DNA of 64,000 nt from CAWDBV01 sp963800705 (GCA_963800705.1 CAWDBV010000007.1:124001-188000); one strand, 5' to 3'. Positions 1 through 10,638 are shown, counted from the stretch's first letter. Translations and numbers: made by a program. The notes: a model not told the origin generated them from the letters alone.

Positions 1-1635
<1,635 letters not shown>

Positions 1636-1815
1636 CGCCGCGTCCACCAATGCGATCCCCGATCTGGCGGCTGCAGATCTACGCCTGCCAGCGTCCTCAG
1701 TCGCCGAAATGGCGCAGCCATTCCGGCTCCCTGCGTCCTTGGCACGCTTGATCTTCGCTCGCCAGAAACGGGCCCGCATTGCCGGACTCGGCGCTAGCCC
1801 GGGGGCGGTGAGCTG
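1636..1815. other. gyrB-gyrA intergenic spacer, 180 bp
   Basis: Unusually long spacer for this window, where genes mostly overlap. A 62-codon open frame crosses it, but it has no recognisable product and overlaps the gyrB stop, so I do not call it. GGTGAG about 5 nt before the gyrA ATG could serve as ribosome binding site. No convincing hairpin with a T tract was found. Confidence 0.5.
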
Positions 1816-4563
1816 ATGGAGGCCGGTCTCGAAGCGCTGACCGGGCGAATCGAGGAGCGCGAGCTCGAGAAGGAGATGCGCTCGTCGTACCTCGACTACG
1901 CGATGAGCGTGATCGTCGGGCGCGCGCTGCCCGACGTCCGCGACGGTCTCAAGCCGGTCCACCGCCGCGTGCTCTACGCGATGCACGACATCGGGCTGCA
2001 GCCGAACCGGCCCTACCGCAAGTCCGCCTTCATCGTCGGTGAGGTGATGGGTAAGTACCACCCGCACGGCGATTCCGCGATCTACGACACGCTGGTGCGG
2101 ATGGCGCAGGAGTTCTCGCTGCGCTACCCGCTCATCGACGGTCAGGGCAACTTCGGCTCGATCGACGACGACCCGCCGGCCGCGATGCGCTACACCGAGG
2201 CCCGCCTCGACTCGCTTGCGACCGAGCTGCTGCGCGACATCGACGCCGACACCGTCGACTTCGGGCCCAACTACGACGAGTCGACGCACGAGCCGCTGCT
2301 GCTGCCGGCGCGCTTCCCGAACCTGCTCGTCAACGGGGCGTCGGGGATCGCGGTCGGGATGGCGACCAACATCCCGCCCCACAACCTGACCGAGGTGATC
2401 AAGGCGGTCAACGCCTACATCGACGACCCCGAGGTCGAGGTCGACGCGCTGATGAAGCACATCAAGGGGCCCGACTTCCCCGGCGGCGGCGCGATCATGG
2501 GCACCGACGGCATCAAGAGCGCCTACCGCGAAGGGCGCGGCTCGATCCGGGTGCGCGCCAAGGCGCACATCGAGCCGCTCAAGGGCGGCAAGGAGGCGAT
2601 CATCGTCACCGAGCTCCCGTTCATGGTCAAAAAGGGCGGCGAGGGCGGGCTGATCACCAAGATCGCCGATCTCGTCCGCGACAAGAAGATCACCGAGATC
2701 TCCGACCTCCGCGACGAGTCGGACCGCTCCGGGATGCGGCTCGTGATCGAGCTCAAGCGTGGCGAGATCCACCAGGCGGCGCTCAACAAGCTCTACAAGC
2801 ACACCGCGATGCAGACCACGTTCGGGGTCAACATGGTCGCGCTCGTCAACGGCGCGCCGCGGTCGCTCAATCTCCGCCACCTGGTCGCGTACTACGTCGA
2901 CCACCAGAAGGAAGTCATCACGCGGCGCACCCAGCACCAGTTGCGCCGCGCCGAGGCGCGCGCCCACATCCTCGAGGGGCTGCTGATCGCGCTCGACAAC
3001 CTCGACGCGGTGATCAAGCTGATTCGCGGCTCGGCCGATCCCGACATCGCCCGGGAGGGGCTGATCGACAAGTTCAAGCTCTCGAAGCTCCAGGCGCAGG
3101 CGATCCTCGACATGCGCCTCCAGCGGCTCACCGCGCTCGAGGCCGACAAGATCCGCGAGGAGCACGCCGAGCTTCTGAAGCGGATCGCCGAGCTGCGCGA
3201 GATCCTCGGCGACGAGGCGAAGGTGCTGGCGCTGGTGAAGAGCGAGCTCGCCGAGATCGGCGAGCGCTACGGCGACGAGCGCCGCACCGAGATCATGCCC
3301 GCCGAGGGCGACATCGACATCGAGGACATGATCGCCGACCAGCAGATGGTCGTCTCGTTGACGGCATCGGGATACGCGAAACGGCTGCCGCTCGCCACCT
3401 ACCGTCAGCAGCGCCGCGGCGGGGTTGGCGTGATGGGCATGGAGATGAAGGAGGGCGACTACATCGAGCACCTCCACATCTGCTCGACCCACGACTACCT
3501 GCTCTTCTTCACCAACAAGGGGAAGGTCTACCGGCTCAAGGTCTACGAGCTGCCCGAAGGCGGGAGGACCGCGAAGGGCAAGGCGCTTGTCAACGTGCTG
3601 CCGCTCCGAGAGGGCGAACGGGTGATGGCGGTGATCCCGACCCGCGACTTCAAGGAGGACAAGTACCTCGTCTTCGGAACCGCGAACGGGATGGTGAAGA
3701 AGACCGAATTCAAGGCCTACGACACCAAGATCAAGGCCGCCGGCCTCGTCGCGATCAAGGTCCGCAAGGGCGATGAGCTCGTCCAGGTGAGGTTGACCGA
3801 CGGAAAGGACGACCTGATCATGGTCTCGAAGTCCGGCCACGCGGTGCGCTTCAAGGAGTCACAGGCGCGGGCGATGGGCCGCGACACCTCGGGCGTCAAG
3901 GGGATGAACGTCGCCGACAAGGGCAACCGCGTCCTCGCCCTCGACGTCGCCCGCAACGACACCGAGCTCTTCGTCGTCACCGAGAACGGCTACGGCAAGC
4001 GGACCGCGATGGCCGAGTACCCGGTCAAGGGCCGCGGCACCAAGGGCGTGCTGACCGTGAAGCTGACGACCAAGAAGGGCGGTCTCGCCGGCGCGCTGAT
4101 CGTCCGCGAGCACCAGGAACTGCTGTTCATCTCCCAGAACGGGATGGTGCAGCGCACCAACGTCTCGGGGATCTCGCGGATGGGCCGCCCGACCCAGGGT
4201 GTCAAGGTGATGAACCTCCGCGACCGCGACCGGGTCAGCGCCGTGGCGCTGGTGGTCGAGTCCGACTCCGCCGCCGAAGCGACCAACGGGGCCGCGCCCG
4301 ACGACGCGGCGGTCCAGCCCGAGCTCCCGGCCACCGGGGCCGACGGCGACGGCGACGGCGGCGCTGATGGCGGCGTTGACGACGGCGACGGGGCCAAGGC
4401 TCCGAAGGCAAAGCCCGCCTCGAAGTCGAAGTCCGCGCCCAAGAAGTCCGTGCCCAAGAAGGCAAAGGCGAAGGCGAAGCCGAAGACCGAGCCGAAGCCG
4501 GATGCCGCCAGCAAGGCGAAAGCACGCGCCCGGGCGCAGAGGGCCGCGAAGAAGAAGAAGTGA
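1816..4563 (+). CDS. gyrA: DNA gyrase subunit A with long basic C-terminal tail
   Basis: Breakage-reunion subunit of gyrase, 915 aa. The catalytic tyrosine is Tyr126 (RYTEARLD). The quinolone region reads HPHGDSAIYD with Ser87 and Asp91, the residues found in drug-sensitive enzymes. The GyrA box is QQRRGGVG, which supports true gyrase rather than topoisomerase IV ParC. The beta-pinwheel ends near residue 815. About 95 extra residues follow: first acidic/Gly-rich (GDGDGGADGG), then Lys/Ala/Pro-rich (KAKAKAKPK) ending in KKKK. The tail resembles histone-H1-like sequence and is longer than usual. The stop codon overlaps the next start (GTGA). Confidence 0.98.
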   Translation: MEAGLEALTGRIEERELEKEMRSSYLDYAMSVIVGRALPDVRDGLKPVHRRVLYAMHDIGLQPNRPYRKSAFIVGEVMGKYHPHGDSAIYDTLVRMAQEFSLRYPLIDGQGNFGSIDDDPPAAMRYTEARLDSLATELLRDIDADTVDFGPNYDESTHEPLLLPARFPNLLVNGASGIAVGMATNIPPHNLTEVIKAVNAYIDDPEVEVDALMKHIKGPDFPGGGAIMGTDGIKSAYREGRGSIRVRAKAHIEPLKGGKEAIIVTELPFMVKKGGEGGLITKIADLVRDKKITEISDLRDESDRSGMRLVIELKRGEIHQAALNKLYKHTAMQTTFGVNMVALVNGAPRSLNLRHLVAYYVDHQKEVITRRTQHQLRRAEARAHILEGLLIALDNLDAVIKLIRGSADPDIAREGLIDKFKLSKLQAQAILDMRLQRLTALEADKIREEHAELLKRIAELREILGDEAKVLALVKSELAEIGERYGDERRTEIMPAEGDIDIEDMIADQQMVVSLTASGYAKRLPLATYRQQRRGGVGVMGMEMKEGDYIEHLHICSTHDYLLFFTNKGKVYRLKVYELPEGGRTAKGKALVNVLPLREGERVMAVIPTRDFKEDKYLVFGTANGMVKKTEFKAYDTKIKAAGLVAIKVRKGDELVQVRLTDGKDDLIMVSKSGHAVRFKESQARAMGRDTSGVKGMNVADKGNRVLALDVARNDTELFVVTENGYGKRTAMAEYPVKGRGTKGVLTVKLTTKKGGLAGALIVREHQELLFISQNGMVQRTNVSGISRMGRPTQGVKVMNLRDRDRVSAVALVVESDSAAEATNGAAPDDAAVQPELPATGADGDGDGGADGGVDDGDGAKAPKAKPASKSKSAPKKSVPKKAKAKAKPKTEPKPDAASKAKARARAQRAAKKKK

Positions 4564-5393
4564 TCGCGGAGCTCCGCGGCCGCAACGCCCTGCTCACCGG
4601 AGCGGCGGGCGGGCTCGGCGGAGCGATCGCCGAGCGGCTCGCCTCCGAGGGGGTCAACCTCGCGCTCACCGACTTCGAGGCCCCCGAGCAGCTCGCCGAG
4701 ACCGTTCGCGGGGCGGGCGTGCGCGCCGAGGCCCTCGCCGCCGATCTCACCGACCCGGCCCAACGCGACTCGTTGCTAGCGGCCGCCGAGGCGCGGCTCG
4801 GCCCGATCGACCTGCTGGTCAACAGCGCCGGCGTCGAGGTGATTGCGCCGCTGGTCGAGATGACTCCAGCCGAGGTCGACCTGGTGCTCGCGGTCAACCT
4901 GCGCGCCCCCGCAGCGCTGGTCCAGCAAGCCGTCCCGGGGATGATCGAGCGCGGCGGCGGCCACGTGGTCGGCATCGCGTCGCTGGCCGGCAAGTTCGGC
5001 CCGGGGTGGGCGAGCACCTACGCGGCGACCAAGGCGGCGCTGATCGCCCTCAACCAGTCGCTGCGCCACGAGCACGCCGACGACCCGGTCTCGTTCTCCT
5101 GCCTCGTGCCCGGCTTCATCGGCGAGCGCGGCATGATCCGCGCCTTCGAGGACTCCGGGATCGAGATCCCGGCCGGGCTCGGGACCTCGCCGCTAGAGGC
5201 GATTCCCGAGGCGATGATGAAGGCGCTCCGCACCGGTCGGGGCGAGGTGATCGTCTCCAAGGGCCGCCCGATGAAGCCGCTGCTGACGCTGAACGCGCTC
5301 GCGCCGCGGCTCACCGAGCGCATCGTTCGGAGCTCGGGCCTGGCGACGGTGTTCCGCGGCGTGGCGGAAAAGCGCGGTCGCTTAGGCCGCTAA
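4560..5393 (+). CDS. Short-chain dehydrogenase/reductase
   Basis: NAD(P)-dependent oxidoreductase of the classical SDR family, 277 aa. The cofactor motif is TGAAGGLG (13-20), NSAG lies at 88-91, and the catalytic set is Ser141, Tyr154 and Lys158 (YAATK). The GTG start overlaps the gyrA stop by 4 bp, so it is probably translationally coupled to gyrA, an unusual partner. The C-terminal extension (GEVIVSKGRPMKPLLTLN) resembles that of SDRs acting on lipidic or steroid-like substrates, but the substrate cannot be told. The 3' end overlaps the convergent HNH gene by 12 bp. Confidence 0.9.
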   Translation: MIAELRGRNALLTGAAGGLGGAIAERLASEGVNLALTDFEAPEQLAETVRGAGVRAEALAADLTDPAQRDSLLAAAEARLGPIDLLVNSAGVEVIAPLVEMTPAEVDLVLAVNLRAPAALVQQAVPGMIERGGGHVVGIASLAGKFGPGWASTYAATKAALIALNQSLRHEHADDPVSFSCLVPGFIGERGMIRAFEDSGIEIPAGLGTSPLEAIPEAMMKALRTGRGEVIVSKGRPMKPLLTLNALAPRLTERIVRSSGLATVFRGVAEKRGRLGR

Positions 5394-5954
5394 GAGGTAG
5401 GGGTCCCAGGTCGCCGGCGGCGAGGGCGCGGCGACGCGGATGAAGACGTTCGGGCCGGGAGCGCGGGGGAGCTTTCGCGGGTGCATGCGGATCTCGCGCG
5501 GCAGCCGGTTGCCCTTGCGGCGGTTGCACGAAGCGCAGGAGGCGACGATGTTCTCCCAGATCGACTCGCCGCCGCGGCTGCGCGGGATGACGTGGTCGAC
5601 GGTCAGCCCCGGCTTGCGCGATCCGCAGTACTGGCACGTCCAGGCGTCGCGGGCGAGGACCGCCTTGCGGGTGATCCGGCGCCGGTGGATGTCGCGCGGC
5701 ACCCGGACGTAGCTGACGAGGCGAATCACCTCGGGCTCGTCGAGCCGCATCCGCTCCGAGCGCATCACCTCGTCGCCGTGCTCGAGCACTTCGGCCTTCT
5801 CCTTCAGGATCAGGACCAGGGCGCGGCGAAGCGTGCAGACGTTGAGCGGCTCATAGGACGCGTTGAGGACCAGAACCCTGCCGCGCCTGAGGCGGCCGCC
5901 GCATTGTGCGTGCGCGACGGCGGACCGATCCCGCGAAGCCCCGTTCCTGTGCAT
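5382..5954 (-). CDS. HNH endonuclease family protein
   Basis: 190-aa protein with the N-terminal segment RVLVLNASYEPLNVCTLRRAL and an HNH zinc-finger nuclease core: CQYCG, DHVIPRSRGG, N and CASCNRRKG (about residues 108-155). This family is widespread in Actinomycetota and Cyanobacteria as a housekeeping gene of unknown role. Related proteins usually begin at the RVLVLNASYEP segment, but no start codon exists there, so the ATG giving a 25-residue extension is used. It lies 20 bp downstream of pheA on the same strand. The nuclease activity is inferred from the motif only. Confidence 0.85.
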   Translation of the reverse strand: MHRNGASRDRSAVAHAQCGGRLRRGRVLVLNASYEPLNVCTLRRALVLILKEKAEVLEHGDEVMRSERMRLDEPEVIRLVSYVRVPRDIHRRRITRKAVLARDAWTCQYCGSRKPGLTVDHVIPRSRGGESIWENIVASCASCNRRKGNRLPREIRMHPRKLPRAPGPNVFIRVAAPSPPATWDPYLLAA

Positions 5955-5974
5955 GGCGCGAAAATCTTATCCAG

Positions 5975-6823
5975 TCAAGGGACTCCCCGGGCCTGAAGTG
6001 GGTAGCTGCCCAGCACCCGGACCGACTCCGCCTTCTGCCGCAGCGCCTCGATCGCCTCGGCGACCGCGCCCTCGGTGCTCCGCCCCTCGAGGTCGATGAA
6101 GAACATGTATCGGCCCAGTCCGCGGCGCAGTGGGCGCGACTCGATCCGGGTCAGGTTGACCTCGCGGTTCGAGAACTCCGCCAGAGCCTCGACGAGCGCG
6201 CCGGGATGGTCCTCCCCGAGCTCGGAGAAGACGAGCGAGCTCTTCCAGGTCCCATCGCCCTCGGGCTCGGTCCCCTGCGGCGCGATCCAGACAAACCGGG
6301 TCTCGTTGTCGGCCTCGTCCTCGACTCCGTCGAGGAGGATCGTGCAGCCGTATCGCTGCGCGGCGGACGCGGCCCCGAGCGCGGCCCACGGCTGGTCGGA
6401 CTCGCTCACCTGGCGGACCGCGTCGGCGGTGCTCGGCGCGACGCGGATCTCGGCCTCCGGCAGCTGCTCGCGCAGGAATCGCGAGCACTGGGCGCTCGCC
6501 TGCGGATGCGAGTAGACGGCTTCGATCTCGCCGAGCGGGATCTCGCTACGCGCGATCAGGCAGTTTCGGATCGGGAAGTCGTGCTCGCCGACGATCTCGA
6601 CCCCGGTCGTGTCGAGGGCCAGGGTGTCGAGTGTCGAACGGACCGCGCCCTCGATCGAGTTCTCGAACGGGACAAAGGCGCGCTCGGCGGAGCCGTCTTC
6701 GACCGCGATGATCGCGTCGTAGATCGTCGCGGCGGGCGACTCCTCGATCCGCTGGCCGTCGGCCGCGGCGCGAAGAGCGTCCTCGGTGAAGGTGCCCGGC
6801 GGGCCCAGGTAGGACACCTTCAT
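5975..6823 (-). CDS. pheA: Prephenate dehydratase
   Basis: Converts prephenate to phenylpyruvate in phenylalanine synthesis; 282 aa, monofunctional, without a chorismate mutase domain. Start MKVSYLGPPGTFTEDAL; VPFENSIEG at 51-59; catalytic TRF at 175-177; C-terminal ACT domain from about 192 with GAL and ESRP (228-231), the phenylalanine-binding motifs of the family, so feedback inhibition by Phe is expected. Its ATG follows directly on the TAA of the upstream CARDB-like gene (TAAATG), so translation is probably coupled. Confidence 0.96.
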   Translation of the reverse strand: MKVSYLGPPGTFTEDALRAAADGQRIEESPAATIYDAIIAVEDGSAERAFVPFENSIEGAVRSTLDTLALDTTGVEIVGEHDFPIRNCLIARSEIPLGEIEAVYSHPQASAQCSRFLREQLPEAEIRVAPSTADAVRQVSESDQPWAALGAASAAQRYGCTILLDGVEDEADNETRFVWIAPQGTEPEGDGTWKSSLVFSELGEDHPGALVEALAEFSNREVNLTRIESRPLRRGLGRYMFFIDLEGRSTEGAVAEAIEALRQKAESVRVLGSYPLQARGVP

Positions 6824-8068
6824 TTACTCGAAGGTGACCGTGTAGCTGGCGCTGTTGTTGTCGGTCAGCTCTTCCCCGGGAACGGGCTCGACCGTGACCT
6901 CGATCGTCGTCTGCTCGCCCGAGGCCGGGATCGGAGAGATCGGGATATTGACCTCGGTCGTCTCACCGGCGCCGACCGTCGGAATCGAGGCCGTCAGCTC
7001 GTCGCCGCCGACGACCGCGGTCACGTTGACGTCGGTCTCCTCGGACTCGCCGCCGTTGGTGACTTCGACCGTGAGCTCGGGGTTCGCGGACGGCACCGTT
7101 GCCGGGGTGCCCTCGGTCAGGTCGACGTCGCCGACCTTGGTCGTCACGAGCTCGAGCCCGTGGAGTCCCGGGGTGGTGGCGGTGTCGCCGGTCACCTGGC
7201 TGAAGGCGTCGCTGATCGCGCTGTCGTCGAGCCACTGCTCGACGGGCTCCGGAACGAACATGCACGGGATATCCGTGGTCTCGCCGCCCGCGACGCCCTC
7301 CTGGTCAACCACGGTGACGATCTCCGGCAGCGCGACCCCGGAGCAGACCGCGTCGCTCGCGACCAGCAGCTTCATCTGGTCGGCGACCGCCTGCTGGGCG
7401 TCGACGGCGTTCTCCTCTCCGAGCGCCTGGCCGATGTTGTCGCCGACCTCGGTCAGCCCGTTGCGCCGCAGCTGCAGCGTCAGAATGAGCGCGCTCTTGG
7501 CGCCATTGAGCTCGCCGGGCGCGTCGAGGTTCTGGGCCCTGTCATAGAGCGTCTCCGAGGCGCCGCGGAAGGATTTGACCTCGGCTTCGTACTCGAGCGG
7601 TGAGCGCCCGGAAGAGTTGTCGAGCAGCCCGAAGAAATCCTGGCCGACCTGGTCGGACTCGCCCATCACCGCGCCGGCGTCGCTGACGAAGTTCTTGATC
7701 GCGCGCTCCTTGCGCGCCTGCAGGCAGCCGCGGAAGGCGACGACGATCAGGATCAGAACCAGAACGCCGCCGCCGAGCGCGATAAGGCGCCGAACCATGA
7801 TCTGCTGGCGCGGGGTCCTGGGCGGGCGTGAGGGAGGTTCCTCACCGAAGCCGCCACGTCGAGACGCGGGCTCCTCGAAACCCCCGCCCCCCGTCGCCGG
7901 CTCATCATCAAAGCCCTCGGGCTCGGGCGGGCCGGGATCCTCGAACCCTTCGAACCCAGGATCCTCGGCGAACCCAGGGTCCTCGGGCGCGTCGAGCGCG
8001 TCGGGAGCGTCCGGTTCCTCCTCCTCAAGCGGAAGAGAGTCTTCTTGGTCCTCGTCGAGGAATGCCAC
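6824..8068 (-). CDS. Membrane-anchored protein with acidic N-terminus and CARDB-like outer domain
   Basis: No named family recognised; 414 aa. Residues 1-60 are strongly acidic with repeated DPGFEGFEDPG-like units, then a short basic stretch, one membrane segment (about 95-113, LIALGGGVLVLILIVVAF), a helical region, and a C-terminal beta-rich domain (about 315-414) ending GEELTDNNSASYTVTF. That end is the typical pattern of CARDB cell-adhesion-related domains. The predicted topology is acidic tail inside, CARDB outside. The GTG start was chosen because TACTTT lies exactly 7 nt upstream. It is first in the operon with pheA and the HNH gene, and divergent from a kinase. Confidence 0.75.
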   Translation of the reverse strand: MAFLDEDQEDSLPLEEEEPDAPDALDAPEDPGFAEDPGFEGFEDPGPPEPEGFDDEPATGGGGFEEPASRRGGFGEEPPSRPPRTPRQQIMVRRLIALGGGVLVLILIVVAFRGCLQARKERAIKNFVSDAGAVMGESDQVGQDFFGLLDNSSGRSPLEYEAEVKSFRGASETLYDRAQNLDAPGELNGAKSALILTLQLRRNGLTEVGDNIGQALGEENAVDAQQAVADQMKLLVASDAVCSGVALPEIVTVVDQEGVAGGETTDIPCMFVPEPVEQWLDDSAISDAFSQVTGDTATTPGLHGLELVTTKVGDVDLTEGTPATVPSANPELTVEVTNGGESEETDVNVTAVVGGDELTASIPTVGAGETTEVNIPISPIPASGEQTTIEVTVEPVPGEELTDNNSASYTVTFE

Positions 8069-8075
8069 GGCGAAA

Positions 8076-8081
8076 AAAGTA
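8076..8081 (-). promoter_or_regulatory. -10 box (TACTTT) for leaderless CARDB-like gene
   Basis: TANNNT hexamer followed by 7 nt and the GTG start at 8068, the spacing expected when the mRNA begins at the start codon. No clear -35 was seen. Confidence 0.5.
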
Positions 8082-8127
8082 TGAAGCCTGGCGCGGCTCG
8101 CAGCGCGAACGCGCGCCCACGCAGGAA

Positions 8128-8143
8128 CACGCCCGCAGGCGTG
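8128..8143. repeat. Inverted repeat just before kinase start
   Basis: Perfect 6-bp arms CACGCC/GGCGTG around CGCA, ending 3 nt before the ATG of the kinase. In RNA this would hide the start region; in DNA it could be an operator. No function can be shown. Confidence 0.4.
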
Positions 8144-8146
8144 GAA

Positions 8147-9319
8147 ATGCGTGATCAAGTGGTAGGTGAACGCATACTTTCCAGGTTCAGCGTCGAGCAA
8201 AAGCTCGGCAGCGGCGGCTTCGGCACGGTTTACCGGGGCTGGGACGAGCGCCTGCAGCGCCCCGTGGCCGTGAAGGTGATCGACTCGTCCGCCGGCAACG
8301 GCCGGGTTCTGCGTGAGGCGCAGGCGGCGGCGAGGCTCGGACACCCGGGAATCGCGACCCTTTACGAGCTTGCCCGCGAAGGCTCGCGCGCCTATCTGGT
8401 CACAGAGCTGATCGAGGGCTCGACGCTCCGCGAGATGAGCCGCGGCGGCGAGCTTTCGGACCGGGCGATCGCGGCGGTCGGGGCCGATGCCTGCGACGCC
8501 CTGGCCCACGCTCACTCCCAGGGGGTCGTGCACCGCGACATAAAGCCGCAGAACATCATGGTCGACGACAAAAGCGGCGAAGCGAAGCTGGTCGACTTCG
8601 GGATCGCGCGCCTGCTCGACGAGGCGACGATGACCGCGAGCGGGGATGTGCTCGGGACGCTCGCCTACATGGCGCCCGAGCAGGCCGAAGGGATCCGCCC
8701 CGGCCCGCCGGCGGACGTCTACTCGCTGGCACTGACCTTGTACGAGGCGTGGAGCGGCGAGCACCCGCTGCTGCGCAGCTCGGCGGCGGCGACCGCACGC
8801 GCGATCGGCGAGCCGTTCGCCTCGCTCGGGACCTACCGCAACGATCTTCCGGCGGAGCTCGTCGAGGAAATCGACGCCGCGCTCGGACCCGACCCCGAGG
8901 CGAGGCCGAGCGCTGCTCGCCTCGGGGGGGTGCTCGAGCGCTGGGCGAGGATGCTGAACGGCAGCCCGCTGCCGGCACTCGAGCCCGATGCCGAAGAAGA
9001 GATGCCCGCGGCGCGCAGGAGCATGCCCCGCCTTCAACTCGCCCCGTTCGGGATCGTCGGCATGCTGGTCGCCGCGATCGCCATCACCGGCACGCCCCCC
9101 CAGCTCTGGGTCGTGCTCGCCTGCGGTGCGACCGCGATGCTGGCTCTGGCACGCCCGCGCCTGGCCGTGGCGCTGACCGGGGCGGCGCTGGCCGCCTGGG
9201 TCGGGATCACCGCCCACGAACCGGTCACGACCGGGGCGCTGGCGGCGCTCGCTGCTGCCGCCTTGTGGCGCTCGGGCGCGGACGTCTACCAGGGCCACGA
9301 AGAGCCGACCCTGCCCTAA
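8147..9319 (+). CDS. Ser/Thr protein kinase with four C-terminal membrane helices
   Basis: 390 aa. Complete kinase core: glycine loop GSGGFGTVY (21-29), Lys43, HRDIKPQN (129-136), DFG (150-152), MAPEQ (175-179). The core is short for the family and ends near 270. After an acidic linker come about four hydrophobic helices (299-313, 320-335, 338-354, 360-374) with no outer sensor domain, unlike PASTA kinases. The start ATG precedes RDQVVGERILSRF; a GTG two codons earlier is possible. It sits 86 bp upstream of fhaA, which suggests a role in the same phospho-signalling network. Confidence 0.9.
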   Translation: MRDQVVGERILSRFSVEQKLGSGGFGTVYRGWDERLQRPVAVKVIDSSAGNGRVLREAQAAARLGHPGIATLYELAREGSRAYLVTELIEGSTLREMSRGGELSDRAIAAVGADACDALAHAHSQGVVHRDIKPQNIMVDDKSGEAKLVDFGIARLLDEATMTASGDVLGTLAYMAPEQAEGIRPGPPADVYSLALTLYEAWSGEHPLLRSSAAATARAIGEPFASLGTYRNDLPAELVEEIDAALGPDPEARPSAARLGGVLERWARMLNGSPLPALEPDAEEEMPAARRSMPRLQLAPFGIVGMLVAAIAITGTPPQLWVVLACGATAMLALARPRLAVALTGAALAAWVGITAHEPVTTGALAALAAAALWRSGADVYQGHEEPTLP

Positions 9320-9346
9320 CAGGGAACAGCCCTCTTAGACCTCGCC

Positions 9347-9352
9347 TAGAAT
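9347..9352 (+). promoter_or_regulatory. -10 box (TAGAAT) upstream of fhaA operon
   Basis: Near-consensus hexamer between the kinase stop and fhaA; it would give a leader of about 45-50 nt. The -35 is not obvious. Confidence 0.4.
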
Positions 9353-9405
9353 TCGCGCTCACCCGCGGCGGGGCCCGTCCCTGCGCCCGTCCAGGTGCCT
9401 GACCA

Positions 9406-10167
9406 ATGAGCGTTCTTCGCAACCTTGAAAGCCGTATCGAGGGCCTCGTCGAAGGGGTATTCAGCCGTGCCTTCAGCTCGGGCGTACAGCCGATCGAGAT
9501 CGCGCGCAAGCTCGCCAAGGAGATGGATGCCCACAAGACCGCCTCGGTTTCCCACGTCTACGTCCCCAACGAGTACACGGTCTACCTCTGCGAGGAGGAC
9601 TACGGGCGGATGAAGGACTACGAGACCTCGCTGCAGGACGAGCTCTCGGCCCACCTCCTCGATCATGCGCGTCGCCACGACTACGACCTGATGACGCGGC
9701 CCGTCGTCGAGCTCGACAACGACGACCGCCTCCGGCTCGGCGAGTTCGGGATCCAGACCCGGATGGTGAAGCCGCCGAAGAGCGAGGGCGCCGAGCCGAC
9801 CCCGGGCGAGAGCGGGCACACGATGGTCTACTCGGCCGAGGAGAAGCAGGCGAAGAGCAAGAAGACCCAGGCGCGGCTGATCGAGACCCGCGCGATCGTC
9901 GCGGTCGACGACCGCCGCTACGTGCTCGACGGCCCCACGGCGACGATCGGCCGCTCGAAGGAGTGCGAGTGCGTGATCGGCGACCCGAACATCTCGCGCA
10001 AGCACGCCCAGCTGCGCCGCAACAACACCGGCGACTGGCAGGTTGTGGATCTCGGCTCTACCAACGGCATCAAGGTGAACGGGCGCCGGGTTGACGCCTC
10101 CCGGCTCTCACCGGGCGACGAAGTAACCCTCGGAACGACGACCTTCACCTTCGATATCGAGCAGTGA
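9406..10167 (+). CDS. fhaA: FHA-domain protein FhaA (DUF3662-FHA)
   Basis: Phosphothreonine-reading adaptor of the cell-wall kinase system, 253 aa. The N-terminal DUF3662 domain (about 1-110, LRNLESRIEGLVEGVFSRAF) is characteristic of actinobacterial FhaA. A linker with possible phospho-acceptor residues follows, then a C-terminal FHA domain (about 170-250) with GRS, SRKHA, and the N of STNG. It is much shorter than the mycobacterial protein because the repetitive middle linker is lacking. In mycobacteria FhaA binds phosphorylated MviN/MurJ; the partner here is inferred. The stop overlaps the fhaB start (GTGA). Confidence 0.95.
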   Translation: MSVLRNLESRIEGLVEGVFSRAFSSGVQPIEIARKLAKEMDAHKTASVSHVYVPNEYTVYLCEEDYGRMKDYETSLQDELSAHLLDHARRHDYDLMTRPVVELDNDDRLRLGEFGIQTRMVKPPKSEGAEPTPGESGHTMVYSAEEKQAKSKKTQARLIETRAIVAVDDRRYVLDGPTATIGRSKECECVIGDPNISRKHAQLRRNNTGDWQVVDLGSTNGIKVNGRRVDASRLSPGDEVTLGTTTFTFDIEQ

Positions 10168-10634
10168 ACGACCTCGAGCCGATCGCCGTCGCGCTCAAGT
10201 TCGGCTTCATCGCCGTGCTCTTCCTCTTCCTGTTCTGGGTCGCTCGCACCTCGCTCCGCGACCTGCGCGGGACCGGCTACTCGGGCATCGCGCAGACCGG
10301 ATACCACGAAGTCGTCGAATCGAATTCGGGCTCGGGCGACGCCTGGCTGATCGTCGAGGAGGGAGGCGGCCTGAATCAAGGTGAGCGTTACGACCTTTTC
10401 GGCGGCCTCTCGATCGGGCGCTCCCCGGACGCCGACGTGAGGGTCGAGGACCGATATGCCTCCGGGCTGCACGTTCGCGTCTTCAGCCGCGGGGGTAGGT
10501 ACTGGGTCGAGGACCTGAACTCGACCAACGGAACACTGCTCAATTCCGCCGAGCTCCACGGTGAGGCGGAGATGGCCGACGGCGACCTGGTCCGGATCGG
10601 GGACACCGAGTTCCGGTTCGAGGAGGAGAGCTGA
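10164..10634 (+). CDS. fhaB: Membrane-anchored FHA-domain protein FhaB
   Basis: 156 aa. One N-terminal membrane helix (about 10-28), a short linker, then an FHA domain (about 75-153) with SIGRSPDADV, GLHVRV and LNSTNGTLLN. The canonical SRxHA histidine segment reads SGLHVRV here. In mycobacteria the orthologue (FipA) links PknA/PknB signalling to division. GTG start inside the fhaA stop; pstP begins 4 nt after its stop. Confidence 0.93.
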   Translation: MNDLEPIAVALKFGFIAVLFLFLFWVARTSLRDLRGTGYSGIAQTGYHEVVESNSGSGDAWLIVEEGGGLNQGERYDLFGGLSIGRSPDADVRVEDRYASGLHVRVFSRGGRYWVEDLNSTNGTLLNSAELHGEAEMADGDLVRIGDTEFRFEEES

Positions 10635-10638
10635 GGAC

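Noticed and set aside
4270..4560. GyrA basic tail as another copy of the Cys-x11-Cys tail
   Set aside because: It contains no cysteine, is Lys/Ala/Pro rather than Lys/Arg, and the protein is cytosolic.
5955..5990. TTGACT on the minus strand before the HNH gene as a promoter
   Set aside because: The matching -10 at 17 bp would be CATGCA over the start codon itself; not convincing, and the gene lies 20 bp behind pheA.
6824..9298. One long minus-strand protein covering the CARDB-like gene and the region opposite the kinase
   Set aside because: The upstream half is antisense to a complete kinase; the start at 8068 has a -10 box and a sensible protein start.
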